From JBFWMG01 sp050251715 (GTDB lineage Bacteria > Desulfobacterota > Desulfovibrionia > Desulfovibrionales > Desulfovibrionaceae): a stretch of DNA of 54,272 nt. Under the pieces are notes generated by a model. The model had not been told where the DNA came from. It worked only from the letters and a program-made list of their open reading frames with translations, and ran no database searches. The position numbers and the translations under genes are program-made. The stretch lies in NCBI GenBank assembly GCA_050251715.1, contig JBFWMG010000025.1, forward strand, positions 1-54,272. Direction: 5' to 3'. Position 1 is the first letter of the stretch. Each line of letters begins with the position of its first letter. Positions 25,813 through 34,487 of the stretch are shown here, piece after piece.

Positions 25813-27060
25813 ATGGTTAGTGATCCCAAAACTGCAGAAAAGGCCTTCAAACAAACACGCGATGTCGTCGTCGCCCTTGACATCGTTTCCTTTACCTCCT
25901 TTGATCCCAAACAACAAAAATATCTCATCTATATATTCAATGAGATATTGACTGAAGTCATTAGGTCTATTGGCGTGGGCTATCACAAAATAGTCGCTGG
26001 TGATGCGGCGATCTTTATATTTGACCTTGCCCAAGACGATGTTGATGATGTTCACGAAAAGTCTGTTCAGTTTATGATTGAAGTAAAAAAGGCTGTTGGG
26101 AACTATAACGCGAGCTCAACGGCTGATGATCCTGAGTTAAAAATTCGTTATGGGGCACACCTCGGCAATAACTATATGATTGCTGCCAAAGACAATGTCG
26201 TAGACGTGTTAGACATAGACCGCGATAATTTTTTTGGTAAAACAGTGAATGCCGCGTGGAGACTGATGACCACTGCAGAGCCAGATACAATATTAATTAC
26301 TAAAAAACTTTACGACGAACTTGAAGAAGTTGCGTCAACACATTTAGCGTTTTTTTATCCTGTTGGTAAAATTGTTCTCAAAGGAGTAAAGGAGGTTGAC
26401 GCATATATTTATAGCGAAAAAGAAGAAGACGCCTTTGTTCCGGGCAAATTTTTAATAAGTAGCCAGCATGGTGAGAAAGAAATTGAACTTTTAAGGGATA
26501 TTTCGTCAATTGTCTCTTCAGTAGTTAAGGAGTGCACAGGAAAACACCATTGCCACAGGACGTCTTTACTTTTGCCTGTCGACGGGTGGTTCTATGCCGT
26601 TTGTCGTATTGAAGAATTTAACATAATTCCTGCCAAAGTAAAATGCATTCCAATTGAAAGAGGTTTGCCTGGAAGAGCATATGCTGAGATGTCATCGTAC
26701 TCAATATTTGACCTTCCGGTTCTTGGAGCTAGAAACAAATTTGGAAAATACATTCAGGACTTGAATAAAAAGATAGTTACAGAAGCGTATCACTTTAAAG
26801 ATACCGATGAAGACTATAGCTACTTTGGAAGACACTGTAGGGGGTACGTCTCTCTACCTCTTTTAAAGTTTGATCGAGAGGCGTCTTGCCTAGGGATTGT
26901 TTCCGTTGACTTTTTAAATGTGGTAACAGAAGACGAGGCACTGCAGTATAAAGTGCATTTTTATATACAGGCCAAGACCGTCCCAGCCCTTGTTGATCTT
27001 GCCAATCACGTAGACAAAAGATCGGACTTTCTGATAAGCAACTTTAAAATTAAGCAGTGA
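25813..27060 (+). CDS. Class III nucleotide cyclase with C-terminal GAF-like domain
   Basis: 415 residues; ATG 25813 has AGGAG at 8-nt spacing. Residues about 15-205 are a class III cyclase domain: metal Asp23 (LDIVSFTSF), Asp64 (AGDAAIFIF), the transition-state pair Asn146 and Arg150 (FFGKTVNAAWRL), and the closing strand IVLKGVKEVDAY. Residues about 225-400 look GAF-like (YVSLPLLKF then LGIVSVDF). No membrane helix. It should make a cyclic nucleotide under control of the GAF domain; base specificity cannot be read safely. AT-rich codon use differs sharply from all neighbours, which indicates transfer. A 62-codon gene follows after 12 nt. Confidence 0.85.
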   Translation: MVSDPKTAEKAFKQTRDVVVALDIVSFTSFDPKQQKYLIYIFNEILTEVIRSIGVGYHKIVAGDAAIFIFDLAQDDVDDVHEKSVQFMIEVKKAVGNYNASSTADDPELKIRYGAHLGNNYMIAAKDNVVDVLDIDRDNFFGKTVNAAWRLMTTAEPDTILITKKLYDELEEVASTHLAFFYPVGKIVLKGVKEVDAYIYSEKEEDAFVPGKFLISSQHGEKEIELLRDISSIVSSVVKECTGKHHCHRTSLLLPVDGWFYAVCRIEEFNIIPAKVKCIPIERGLPGRAYAEMSSYSIFDLPVLGARNKFGKYIQDLNKKIVTEAYHFKDTDEDYSYFGRHCRGYVSLPLLKFDREASCLGIVSVDFLNVVTEDEALQYKVHFYIQAKTVPALVDLANHVDKRSDFLISNFKIKQ

Positions 27061-27072
27061 AGTGGGGTTTTT

Positions 27073-27261
27073 ATGTACTTTTACGAAGAAGACGGCGTGG
27101 ACTACTACAGTAAGCCAAATATTGACAGAAGCCTGCTTGCAAAATCTGCAAAATTTAAGTCTGGCAAAGATGGGAGTGACCGTGCTGTATTTACAAAGTT
27201 CTACAACCCACTGTACAGTGGCGGTGTTTCAGGAAGAAAACCGTTGCTTGTAAAAAAATAA
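27073..27261 (+). CDS. Small protein of unknown function, cyclase partner
   Basis: 62 residues, starting 12 nt after the cyclase stop with GGGG before a T-rich spacer. It is rich in Tyr, Lys, Ser and Asp, has no membrane helix and no signal peptide; YYSKPNIDRSLLAKSAKF and FTKFYNPLYSGG are its most distinctive parts. It shares the AT-rich composition of the cyclase gene and is almost certainly co-transcribed. I do not recognise a family. It could be a regulator or effector of the cyclase. Confidence 0.6.
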   Translation: MYFYEEDGVDYYSKPNIDRSLLAKSAKFKSGKDGSDRAVFTKFYNPLYSGGVSGRKPLLVKK

Positions 27262-27429
27262 ACATTAAAACTTTACAGCCCTGGAGTCCGTAACTTGTGA
27301 TTGCTAATTTTATGCGTTCATTATTCTTTTTTTGGGTTTTTTGATTCTGATCGATCCTATCCCTTAATCTTCATTGAATAAGGTGTGCACGGATAGTTTT
27401 CACCTGACCCCGCCGCAGGCGGGTTGGGT

Positions 27430-27659
27430 TTAAGCTGACTTATCCTCTATCGCCTTCACCTTCGCACCACCCGATGGCAGTCCTTCCCGGAAAGCCTGAA
27501 AGGGGGGGCTGCCTTTCATTCCACGGTCTGGTGTAGGCGGTCGTGGTTGTAGCGGTGCAGGTAGCCATCCAAGTTTTTATGCATCTCCTCCACAGATGCG
27601 TACCACTTCTCCCGGCCCTTAATACGGAAGTGCTTATCCCGACGCGCCCCCTTGGCAGC
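27430..27659 (-). pseudogene. Transposase C-terminal remnant (DDE integrase core, frameshifted)
   Basis: In one frame the minus strand gives HFRIKGREKWYASVEEMHKN then YLHRYNHDRLHQ, the C-terminal end of an rve-type transposase (IS481/IS3-like). A frameshift then moves to another frame with RGMKGSPPFQAFREGLP and a stop. No catalytic core or N-terminus remains. It marks the right edge of the AT-rich island. A perfect TGATCC/GGATCA inverted repeat is next to it at 27666-27681. Confidence 0.75.
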
Positions 27660-27742
27660 CTCAAATGATCCCTATGGATCAGTTCTGCCGCGAGCACGGC
27701 ATGGGCCGCGCCGTCTTTCTCATACGGCGGGTCATGCGGGGA

Positions 27743-27763
27743 GGCGGGAAGTCCGCCCTTTTT
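27743..27763 (+). terminator. Plus-strand terminator
   Basis: GGCGG/CCGCC stem, then five T. It lies downstream of the island. Confidence 0.45.
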
Positions 27764-27782
27764 GTCAAAGTGCTCGGCCGGG

Positions 27783-27819
27783 AAAAATCAATGGCCCGGC
27801 GGGAGGTTCCCGCCAGGCC
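27783..27819 (-). terminator. Terminator of the aminotransferase/dehydrogenase operon
   Basis: On the minus strand, a 12-bp stem (GGCCTGGCGGGA with TCCCGCCGGGCC, one mismatch) with a 3-nt loop is followed by ATTGATTTTT, 25 nt after the stop. Confidence 0.8.
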
Positions 27820-27843
27820 GTTGAGGGAATGGCTGGGCCGTGG

Positions 27844-29085
27844 CTAGAGAAGCGCGTCGAGCGCCTCGATGAGCCGCTCCACATCCGCCTTGGACGTGTA
27901 GTGCACCATGGAGAAACGCAGCACGCCCCGGTCGGGGTCAATGCCCAGCGCTTCGAGCGGGCGGACCGAGTAGAAATGGCCCGCGCCGCACAGGATGCCC
28001 TGCTCCCCAAGCAGCCGGGCGAGTGCCAGAGGCGTCTTGCCCGTGGTGGCCACGGATACCGTGGGATTGCGCCTGTCCGCGTCCGCAGGGCCGACGAGCC
28101 GCAGCGCGTTGGCGTCGGCGATGTACGCGAGCAGGGCGTCCAGGGCCGGGCGTTCGCCCCGGTGCAGCAGCGCGCGCACCGCCTCGGCCTTGTCGGCCTG
28201 GCTCTGGGCCGTTGCCGCGCCGTCGGCGAAATGGTGCGCATACAGCGCCTCGAAATAGTCGTCCACACCCTGCACCGCCGCGATCTGGGCATGGTCCGGC
28301 CCGGCGGGCATCAGCCGCTTTACCCGCACCTCGTCGTGGAAGAAGTGCCCCTGGTTGGCCAGCAGCGGCGCCATGCCCGGCGCGATGACCATTACGCCCT
28401 GGTGCGGGCCGTAGACCTTGTAGAGCGAGAAGAGGTAGATGTCGCACCCCAGGGCCGCCACGTCGGGCAGGCCGTGCCCGGCAAAGGACACGCCATCCAC
28501 CACCGTGCGCACCCCCCGCGCCCGGGCCATCCGGCAGAAATCCGCCACCGGGTTGATCTCGCCCAGGATGTTCGAGCAGTGCGGGAAGGCGAGCAGCTTG
28601 GTTTTCGCGGTCAGCAGCGGCTCCAGGTGCGCCGTGTCCAGCGAACCGGATTCGGGGTCGATCCGCCACTCCCTCACCACCATGCCCTGTTGCTCCAGAC
28701 GCCGCCAGGCGCCGCTGTTGGCCTCGTGGTCCTGGTTGGTCACGATGACTTCGTCGCCGGGTTGCAGCCAGCCAAGCACCGCCCGTGACAGCACATAGGT
28801 GTTCTGCGATGTGGAGGGGCCGAAATACACCTGGTCCGGGTCCACGTTCATCCATTTGGCCAGCGCGCCGTAAGCCTCGTCCATCATGCCCCCGGCCCGC
28901 ATGGAAACGGGGTTGGGGTAGTAGGGCTGGACCTTGCACTGGTGATAATAGGTGGTCAGCCGCTCCATGACCTGGCGGCACATGTACGAGCCGCCCGCGT
29001 TTTCCATGAACACCGTGCCCGTGAGCGATTCTTCGGCAAAAGCGGGGAATTGTTTTCGTACGAATGTCTGGTCCAGATGCGTCAT
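27844..29085 (-). CDS. Class V aminotransferase (cysteine desulfurase-like), PLP-dependent
   Basis: 413 residues. The PLP lysine is in SLYKVYGPHQG; the cofactor Asp lies in TVVDGVSFAGHG. The opening NAGGSYMCRQV and VYFGPSTSQNTY are like SufS/CsdA-type enzymes of the aminotransferase V superfamily. No conserved desulfurase Cys loop is evident, so a lyase or aminotransferase function is as likely. Co-directional with the alcohol dehydrogenase (13-nt gap), downstream of a divergent Lrp-type regulator; a role in amino-acid catabolism would fit. Confidence 0.85.
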   Translation of the reverse strand: MTHLDQTFVRKQFPAFAEESLTGTVFMENAGGSYMCRQVMERLTTYYHQCKVQPYYPNPVSMRAGGMMDEAYGALAKWMNVDPDQVYFGPSTSQNTYVLSRAVLGWLQPGDEVIVTNQDHEANSGAWRRLEQQGMVVREWRIDPESGSLDTAHLEPLLTAKTKLLAFPHCSNILGEINPVADFCRMARARGVRTVVDGVSFAGHGLPDVAALGCDIYLFSLYKVYGPHQGVMVIAPGMAPLLANQGHFFHDEVRVKRLMPAGPDHAQIAAVQGVDDYFEALYAHHFADGAATAQSQADKAEAVRALLHRGERPALDALLAYIADANALRLVGPADADRRNPTVSVATTGKTPLALARLLGEQGILCGAGHFYSVRPLEALGIDPDRGVLRFSMVHYTSKADVERLIEALDALL

Positions 29086-29098
29086 GGCGTGTTGGTCC

Positions 29099-30142
29099 TC
29101 ATGCGTTGGGGTCGATGATCGTGATGCCGGTGCTGGTGAAATTGTCCATGTCCATCAGGGCTATGGGCGCCTCATCCAGGGGAATGGTCTTGCCGACCAA
29201 CTGTTTCGGATCGAGTTTCCCGGTTTGCATCATGGCCCACATGGCGTCGTAGCGGTGGGCCTGTATGCCGTGGCTGCCGTAGATTTCCAGCTCGTGGGCC
29301 ACGACCTGGGCCATGGGGATGGACGGGGTGGTGTGGTCGCCCAGCATCAGGCCCACCTGCACGTGCCTTCCCCGCTTGCGCAGGTTGGCAATGGAGTTGA
29401 AACAGGTTTGGGGGTGGCCCAGGGCGTCGATGGACACGTGCGCCCCGCCGCCGGTGATGTCCCGCACCGCCCGCACCGGATCGGCCACGCGGGCGCTGTT
29501 GATGACCGCGACGGCTCCCAACCGCCGCGCCAACGCCAGTTTGTCGTCGCCGATGTCGATGCCCACGACATTGGCGCCCAGGGCGGTGGCGATCATGATC
29601 GCCGAGAGCCCCACGCCCCCGCAGCCATGCACCGCCACCCATTGGCCCGCCGAGGTCCGTGCCTGATCCACCACGGCCCGGAAGGCGGTGACGAACCGGC
29701 AGCCGAGGCTCGCCGCCGTGGCGTACGCAAGGTCGTGGGGCAGCCGCACCAGGTTGGCGTCCGCATACCCTATGGCGACATACTCGGCGAACGATCCCCA
29801 GTGGGTGAAGCCGGGCTGGAACTGGTGGTCGCACACCTGCTGGTTTCCGGAGCCGCATTGCGGGCAGGCGCCGCAGCCGCAGACAAAGGGAACGGTTACC
29901 CGGTCGCCCCGTTTCCATTGCGACACGTTCCTGCCGACCTCCTCGACCACGCCCGCCAGCTCGTGCCCGGGCACGTGCGGCAGGGTGATGTCGGGGTCAT
30001 GCCCCACCCAGCCATGCCAATCGCTGCGGCACAGGCCTGTCGCCATGACCTTCACGACCACCCCGTCCGCAGCGGCCACGGGGTCCGGCAGGGTGGTGAC
30101 CACAGGCGGCTCGTTGAATGCCTCGTAATAGACCGCGCGCAT
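29099..30142 (-). CDS. Zinc-dependent alcohol dehydrogenase (MDR family)
   Basis: 347 residues. GLCRSDWHGWVGHDP has the catalytic zinc Cys; GHELAGVV has the Glu pair; CGCGACPQCGSGNQQVC holds the four structural-zinc cysteines; VHGCGGVGLSAIMIA is the nucleotide-binding loop. The ATG at 30142 has AAGGAG. It oxidises or reduces an alcohol/aldehyde with NAD(P); the substrate is unknown. First gene of a two-gene operon with the aminotransferase and divergent from the Lrp regulator. Confidence 0.93.
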   Translation of the reverse strand: MRAVYYEAFNEPPVVTTLPDPVAAADGVVVKVMATGLCRSDWHGWVGHDPDITLPHVPGHELAGVVEEVGRNVSQWKRGDRVTVPFVCGCGACPQCGSGNQQVCDHQFQPGFTHWGSFAEYVAIGYADANLVRLPHDLAYATAASLGCRFVTAFRAVVDQARTSAGQWVAVHGCGGVGLSAIMIATALGANVVGIDIGDDKLALARRLGAVAVINSARVADPVRAVRDITGGGAHVSIDALGHPQTCFNSIANLRKRGRHVQVGLMLGDHTTPSIPMAQVVAHELEIYGSHGIQAHRYDAMWAMMQTGKLDPKQLVGKTIPLDEAPIALMDMDNFTSTGITIIDPNA

Positions 30143-30300
30143 AGCAGCTCCTTGTGCCCCGGCGCAACGCGCGGGGGGATTTTTTCGTTGCCCACCATAC
30201 GCCGAAATAGTCTGAATTGTCCTTGATTTTATAATGGGAATTGAGCACCCTTGGCGCAAGAAGCTTGGTAATAATCGGACGAAAAAGAAAGGATCATGTC

Positions 30301-30765
30301 ATGGAAGGGCTGGACGAGAAAGATATGGGCATATTGCGGGCGTTGCAACAGGATGGCCGGACACCGAATGCCAAGCTGGCGGAGCAGGTGGCGCTCAGCG
30401 AGGCCGCGTGCTGGCGTCGGCTGAAGCGGCTACAGGACGGTGGCGTCATAGAAGGATACGAGGCGGTGTTGAACCGCCGGGCGCTGGGGTTTGGCGTGCT
30501 GTCCTTTGTACAGTTGAGCTGCAACCAGCACTCGGAAGAGGTTACCCGTGAACTGGAGCGGATCGTGCTGGACAATCCCAATGTTCTTTCCTGCCACAAC
30601 ACCACGGGGGACGATGATTTTCTGCTCCAGGTCGTTGCCAAGGATCTGGATGACTACAGCCGATTCGTGGAGAACGTGTTGCGGAAAATACCGGGAGCCA
30701 CGAATATCCGGTCGAACATCTCCCTGCGGGAATTGAAGGCATCGAGGCGGTTGCCGATATCCTGA
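30301..30765 (+). CDS. Lrp/AsnC family transcriptional regulator
   Basis: 154 residues. N-terminal winged-helix (LDEKDMGILRALQQDGR then LSEAACWRRLKRLQDGGVI) and C-terminal RAM ligand-binding domain (NVLSCHNTTGDDDFLLQVVA). AAAGGA precedes the ATG at 30301. A perfect TATAAT lies at 30230-30235. The divergent layout implies control of the adjacent dehydrogenase-aminotransferase operon, probably responding to an amino acid. Confidence 0.93.
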   Translation: MEGLDEKDMGILRALQQDGRTPNAKLAEQVALSEAACWRRLKRLQDGGVIEGYEAVLNRRALGFGVLSFVQLSCNQHSEEVTRELERIVLDNPNVLSCHNTTGDDDFLLQVVAKDLDDYSRFVENVLRKIPGATNIRSNISLRELKASRRLPIS

Positions 30766-30885
30766 CCACCGGACCCGGGGGCATGGCCTGTCCGCGTCGG
30801 GAGGGGCGGCGGTTGCCGGGTTGGCCAAAATCCCCGCGTGACGGCGTTCCCGTCCGCTTCATGCCGCGCTCTTGCTCATGCCTGC

Positions 30886-32814
30886 TCACGCAGTCGGGAT
30901 GGTGGGAGCTGGCGGTTCTCCCTTGTCCGTGCTGTGCCGCCCGGCAGGCGGCAAGGGGAGCAGGAAGACAAAGGAGCTGCCGACGCCAGGTGAGGACTCC
31001 ACCCAAATGTGCCCGCCGTGTTGTTCCACAATTTCCTTGCAGATGGCCAGCCCCAGGCCGGTGCCTTGGGGGCGGTCCGTCAGCGTGTCGCCAAGCTGTT
31101 TGAACTTGTTGAAGATATCTTCCTGGTCCTTGGGGGGGATGCCTGGGCCGGTGTCCTCGACGCTGACGCGGATATGGGTTTCGGTCCGGTTCAGGCGGCA
31201 GGTGATTCCCCCGGAGGGGGTGAATTTCACGGCATTGGCCAGGAGGTTGATGCACACCTGGATGATGCGGTCTTCGTCCGCCTCCACCAGCGGCAGGTCC
31301 GGCTCCTCGATTTTCGTGAAGCCGAGTCCCTTTTCCTCCAGAAGCACCCCCACGGACGCGGCGGCCCTGTCCACGATCCGGGATATGTCCACCGTCTTTT
31401 TTTGCAGTTCCACCGTGCCGGACTCCATGCGGGAAAGGTCCAGGACTTCGCTGATGAGCAGGGAGAGACGTTTTCCCTCATGAATGATGACCGACAGATT
31501 TTCCGAAACCTGCTCCACCACCCGTGCCGTCGCCGGGTCGTCCTGGGGCAGCTGAGGCTGGATTTCCGAAAGGAATTTTTTCCGAATCATCATGGCGAAC
31601 CCCAGCACCGAGGTCAGCGGCGTCCGCAGTTCGTGCGAGACCATGGAGATGAAGTCGGACTTCATGCGGCTGGCGTCTTCCGCGGCCTCCATGGCCTGAC
31701 GCATGGCGGTCTCGGCCTGCTTGCGTTCCGTGATGTCGGTGGACATGCCTTCCACGAATCGAAGGTGGCCGTTTTGGTCGAACACGGGCCTGCAGTAGAA
31801 GGATACCCACATGATGCTGCGGTCCTTGCGGTAGACCTGCGCTTCGAATCCCGTGAGGATTTCTCCCCGCCGCATGTGGTCCAAAAGTCGCCGCCGATCG
31901 TTGGCATACACGTAGACCTGGCGGCCCAGGTCATGGACGGCGTGGTACAGCTCCTCCGGACTCTCGTATCCCAGCATCGCCGCCAGGGCGGGGTTCGCGC
32001 TGACGAAGCGGCCCTCCGGAGTGGTCTGGAAAATGCCTTCCACGGCGTTTTGGTAAAAACCGCGGTACCGATCCTCGGCCTCTTTCCTGGCGGCGCGGTG
32101 TTCGCCCAAACGCCGGAGCATGGCGTTGAAGGCGTCCTGAAGGGTGCGCAGTTCGCTCAATCCCCTGGCGTGGATGTCGACCTGCTCCGATGCCAGGGTG
32201 TCCAGGGAGACTTTTGTGACGGCGCTCGTCAATTCGTCCAGAGGCCGGGAAACCATGCGTCTGCTGAGCAAAAGAATGACTACGCACACGCAGAGGAGTT
32301 TGACGGCGGACGCGGCGAGAATGGGGAACATGCCCGAGCGCACCTTGCCAAAGACGATGTCCGCACTGGATTGCAGGGTCAGGGCGCCCACGTTGACCGT
32401 GGAACCGTCAAGTTGCCGGTAGGGGAGCGTGACGGTGCGCGAGAACCCGGTGTCTTCCGAAAGGGTACGATCGGCCTCGAGTCCTTGGAAAGAAGGCATA
32501 TGCCCCAAGGTTATGGCGGGCTGGTACTGGCGCTCCACCCGTACCGACAGAATGGAGGCGCTGGCCGCGACCCCGGAAAGGATGGCCCCCACCTGTTCGT
32601 CGTCCACGTTGTAAATGGCGGCCGCAAGGCCGGGGCTGACGGCCTGCCCCATGTTTTCCAGTTCCGCGAGCACGGAGCGTTTGGTGCTGTAGAACTCCAT
32701 CCCCATCTGCAGGGCCGTGAGCACTACCGTAATCAATGCGTACACGGCGATGAGCACCAGCACGAGCCGGCCTGCGATGCTTTTTCGAAAGGGGTGACGT
32801 GTCGTGCCGTTCAT
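30886..32814 (-). CDS. PAS-containing membrane sensor histidine kinase
   Basis: 642 residues. TM1 about 16-38, periplasmic domain about 39-160, TM2 about 162-185, HAMP about 186-240, PAS about 245-368, HisKA with His394 (MVSHELRTP), and HATPase with NLLANAVKF, DTGPGIP and GTGLGLAICK. ATG 32814. It follows the binding-protein gene by 17 nt and is probably co-transcribed with it, so the binding protein may feed signal to the kinase. No response regulator is adjacent. The Shine-Dalgarno is weak (GGCGG). Confidence 0.93.
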   Translation of the reverse strand: MNGTTRHPFRKSIAGRLVLVLIAVYALITVVLTALQMGMEFYSTKRSVLAELENMGQAVSPGLAAAIYNVDDEQVGAILSGVAASASILSVRVERQYQPAITLGHMPSFQGLEADRTLSEDTGFSRTVTLPYRQLDGSTVNVGALTLQSSADIVFGKVRSGMFPILAASAVKLLCVCVVILLLSRRMVSRPLDELTSAVTKVSLDTLASEQVDIHARGLSELRTLQDAFNAMLRRLGEHRAARKEAEDRYRGFYQNAVEGIFQTTPEGRFVSANPALAAMLGYESPEELYHAVHDLGRQVYVYANDRRRLLDHMRRGEILTGFEAQVYRKDRSIMWVSFYCRPVFDQNGHLRFVEGMSTDITERKQAETAMRQAMEAAEDASRMKSDFISMVSHELRTPLTSVLGFAMMIRKKFLSEIQPQLPQDDPATARVVEQVSENLSVIIHEGKRLSLLISEVLDLSRMESGTVELQKKTVDISRIVDRAAASVGVLLEEKGLGFTKIEEPDLPLVEADEDRIIQVCINLLANAVKFTPSGGITCRLNRTETHIRVSVEDTGPGIPPKDQEDIFNKFKQLGDTLTDRPQGTGLGLAICKEIVEQHGGHIWVESSPGVGSSFVFLLPLPPAGRHSTDKGEPPAPTIPTA

Positions 32815-32831
32815 GATGCATCCGCCGCCGA

Positions 32832-33614
32832 TCAGGGGCGCCAATATTTCTCGTAGTGGGGATAGGGATGCCCCCATTTTTGGAAAATGGGCTTCAACTC
32901 CCCGGTCTCGTGCAGATGGCGCATGCCGGATTCATAGAGCGCCATGACGGTGCGACCGCGCTCGGTAGTGGCAAAAACAGGGAAGTAGGCCCGGTGTCCA
33001 GCCACCTGGATGTCGTAGGCCTCGCGGTCGAATTGGGCCGGCGACTGTTTGATGGATTCCTCCAGCAGCGCGAGGTCGTCCACATAAAAGTCCATGCGGC
33101 CCAGAACCACCATGCCTAAGGCGGCAACGCCGGTCTTCACCTGATGCAGCAGCACGGGCACGTCAAAGTTTTTTGGGGTGTAGTAGCCTATGCGGCCGAC
33201 CACCTTGCGGCCCGTCAATGATGCGGTGCCCTGCCAGGCGCCTATGCGCTGCCTGTTGAACAAGACGTGGAAGGCGTTTTCGTACATGGGCACGCGGGCC
33301 AGCACAAAGGGCGGGTCGATGCGGTCGTAGCAGGTCTGGAAATCTGCTTCCCCGTTGGCTATGAGCTGCAATCCCCGTTCGGAGGGCACGTACTCGCGCC
33401 GCACGGTTATACCGTAGAGGCCAAAAACCTTGTTCAGGATTTCGTGGTAGAGCCCGGAGCCGTCCATGTTCGTGAAGGTTTCCCAGGACGGGCCCACGGC
33501 GGTGACCTGACGGATGCCGCCCGGATCGGGGAGTGGGGGGGCGGACACGGCGCAGGGAGGGAGCAACAGGGTCAGCGCAACCAACGACAAAAGGCAAAAG
33601 GCGAACGCGCGCAA
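32832..33614 (-). CDS. Periplasmic substrate-binding protein (SBP_bac_3-like)
   Basis: 260 residues from a TTG at 33614, preferred because AAGGAG lies five bases upstream and the protein then begins directly with a signal peptide (LRAFAFCLLSLVALTLLLPP, cleavage near AVSA). Upstream ATGs would add a non-hydrophobic extension. The mature part has the binding-protein fold: Y-E-I-L-N-K-V-F-G, PSERGLQLIANGEADF, then LGRMDFYVDDLALLE. There is no transporter next to it; a sensor kinase follows, so a sensory role is likely. Confidence 0.8.
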   Translation of the reverse strand: MRAFAFCLLSLVALTLLLPPCAVSAPPLPDPGGIRQVTAVGPSWETFTNMDGSGLYHEILNKVFGLYGITVRREYVPSERGLQLIANGEADFQTCYDRIDPPFVLARVPMYENAFHVLFNRQRIGAWQGTASLTGRKVVGRIGYYTPKNFDVPVLLHQVKTGVAALGMVVLGRMDFYVDDLALLEESIKQSPAQFDREAYDIQVAGHRAYFPVFATTERGRTVMALYESGMRHLHETGELKPIFQKWGHPYPHYEKYWRP

Positions 33615-33874
33615 AGGATACTCCTTTCGCAGCAGGGGGTTGTGCGCGTGGTCTGGAATGAATGGAATGGTGGTCCGAAAGGGCATACAACGCAACATAC
33701 TGCAAAAAAGATTAAAAAGGTAGCCCGGAGATGCTCCTGGGAGCCGCCTCGGCGGTTTTGTATCAACTTTATGCCGGGCTGTCTCTACTTGAATCTACGG
33801 CAACGGAGCGTTGTGTGGGGTGGGCGCGCCTGGTGGCCGTTTTCGTGGCGGATGGGGGCCGTCCAGAACCGGCG

Positions 33875-34150
33875 TTATGGGCGCGGCGGTCCGCCGCTGT
33901 CGGACACCTGCATGGGCTGTCTGGTCAAGGCAATCTCGTCCCATGAGAAGGAGCGCACGCCGCATGGCCCTCGGGAACCCAGCATGGCGGCCAGATCCAC
34001 CGTCTTTTCCGAATACGTGGCCGTGACTTCCGCGTTGTCCGCCAGCAAGTTGGCGTCCTGAACGCCGTCCACCCAGGGCATGTTTTTCACGTGCTTCCTG
34101 AGCGCGATGCGTTTCTCCATGGACTGGCAACCCAGGATCCGGACGCGCAT
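33875..34150 (-). CDS. Possible HMA-like small protein lacking the CxxC site
   Basis: 91 residues from ATG 34150 (a longer frame starts at 34324 but is low complexity there). The pattern MRVRILGCQSMEKRI, MPWVDGVQ, AEVTATYSEKTVDLAAML follows the spacing of heavy-metal-associated domains, where G-x-x-C-x-x-C is expected; only one Cys remains. The Shine-Dalgarno is poor. It may be a real small gene, a remnant, or a coincidence. It sits between the binding-protein gene and the citrate operon. Confidence 0.35.
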   Translation of the reverse strand: MRVRILGCQSMEKRIALRKHVKNMPWVDGVQDANLLADNAEVTATYSEKTVDLAAMLGSRGPCGVRSFSWDEIALTRQPMQVSDSGGPPRP

Positions 34151-34347
34151 GTTTCGGGCGTCTTGGGCAATCAGCCCCCGCAAAGGCATGCATGAGCCGG
34201 TCGACAAAGGGGGGGGCGGCTCCTCCCTCCCCCAGCCCGTGATTCGCCTTTGCCTGGTATTTCCTCCGCTGCCTCCGGCGCTTTCGCCGCCACGGGCGCA
34301 CGCGGCGCGTGTGCCTGTGGGCATGTCTTTGTTGTATGAAATACCAC

Positions 34348-34401
34348 ATTGTCTCACGACAATAAAAATTGTTTGACAATCTCCGTTTTTGTCAGATACA
34401 G
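34348..34401 (+). promoter_or_regulatory. cit operon promoter with two ATTGT/ACAAT inverted repeats
   Basis: ATTGTC-TCAC-GACAAT at 34348-34363 and ATTGT-TTG-ACAAT at 34368-34380 are both perfect inverted repeats. The second matches the TNGTNNNACNA pattern of FadR-subfamily GntR operators and overlaps a TTGACA -35 (34373-34378); a weak -10 (GATACA) follows at 34395-34400. The likely binder is the CitX-GntR fusion at the operon end. Confidence 0.6.
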
Positions 34402-34487
34402 CTGGGCCACGCGTGATGTTCGGTGGCAGAGGGGATTTTTGTGCACGGAAATGGTGGATGTATGGCCTGGAGAGCAAGGAGAGAGCT

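Noticed and set aside
25813..27261. Calling the cyclase pair a Pycsar system outright
   Set aside because: No TIR or membrane effector and no cyclic-nucleotide-binding domain is next to it; only the cyclase is comparable.
25594..27843. attR copy of the tRNA-Ala 3' end at the right border of the island
   Set aside because: No second copy of the tRNA 3' sequence was found by eye and there is no integrase gene.
29997..30248. Small minus-strand frame upstream of the alcohol dehydrogenase
   Set aside because: Overlaps the dehydrogenase N-terminus in another frame and has no ribosome site.
33795..34379. A 194-codon minus-strand frame upstream of citS
   Set aside because: Arg/Gly/Pro-rich mirror frame; only the short HMA-like frame in another phase shows a plausible fold.
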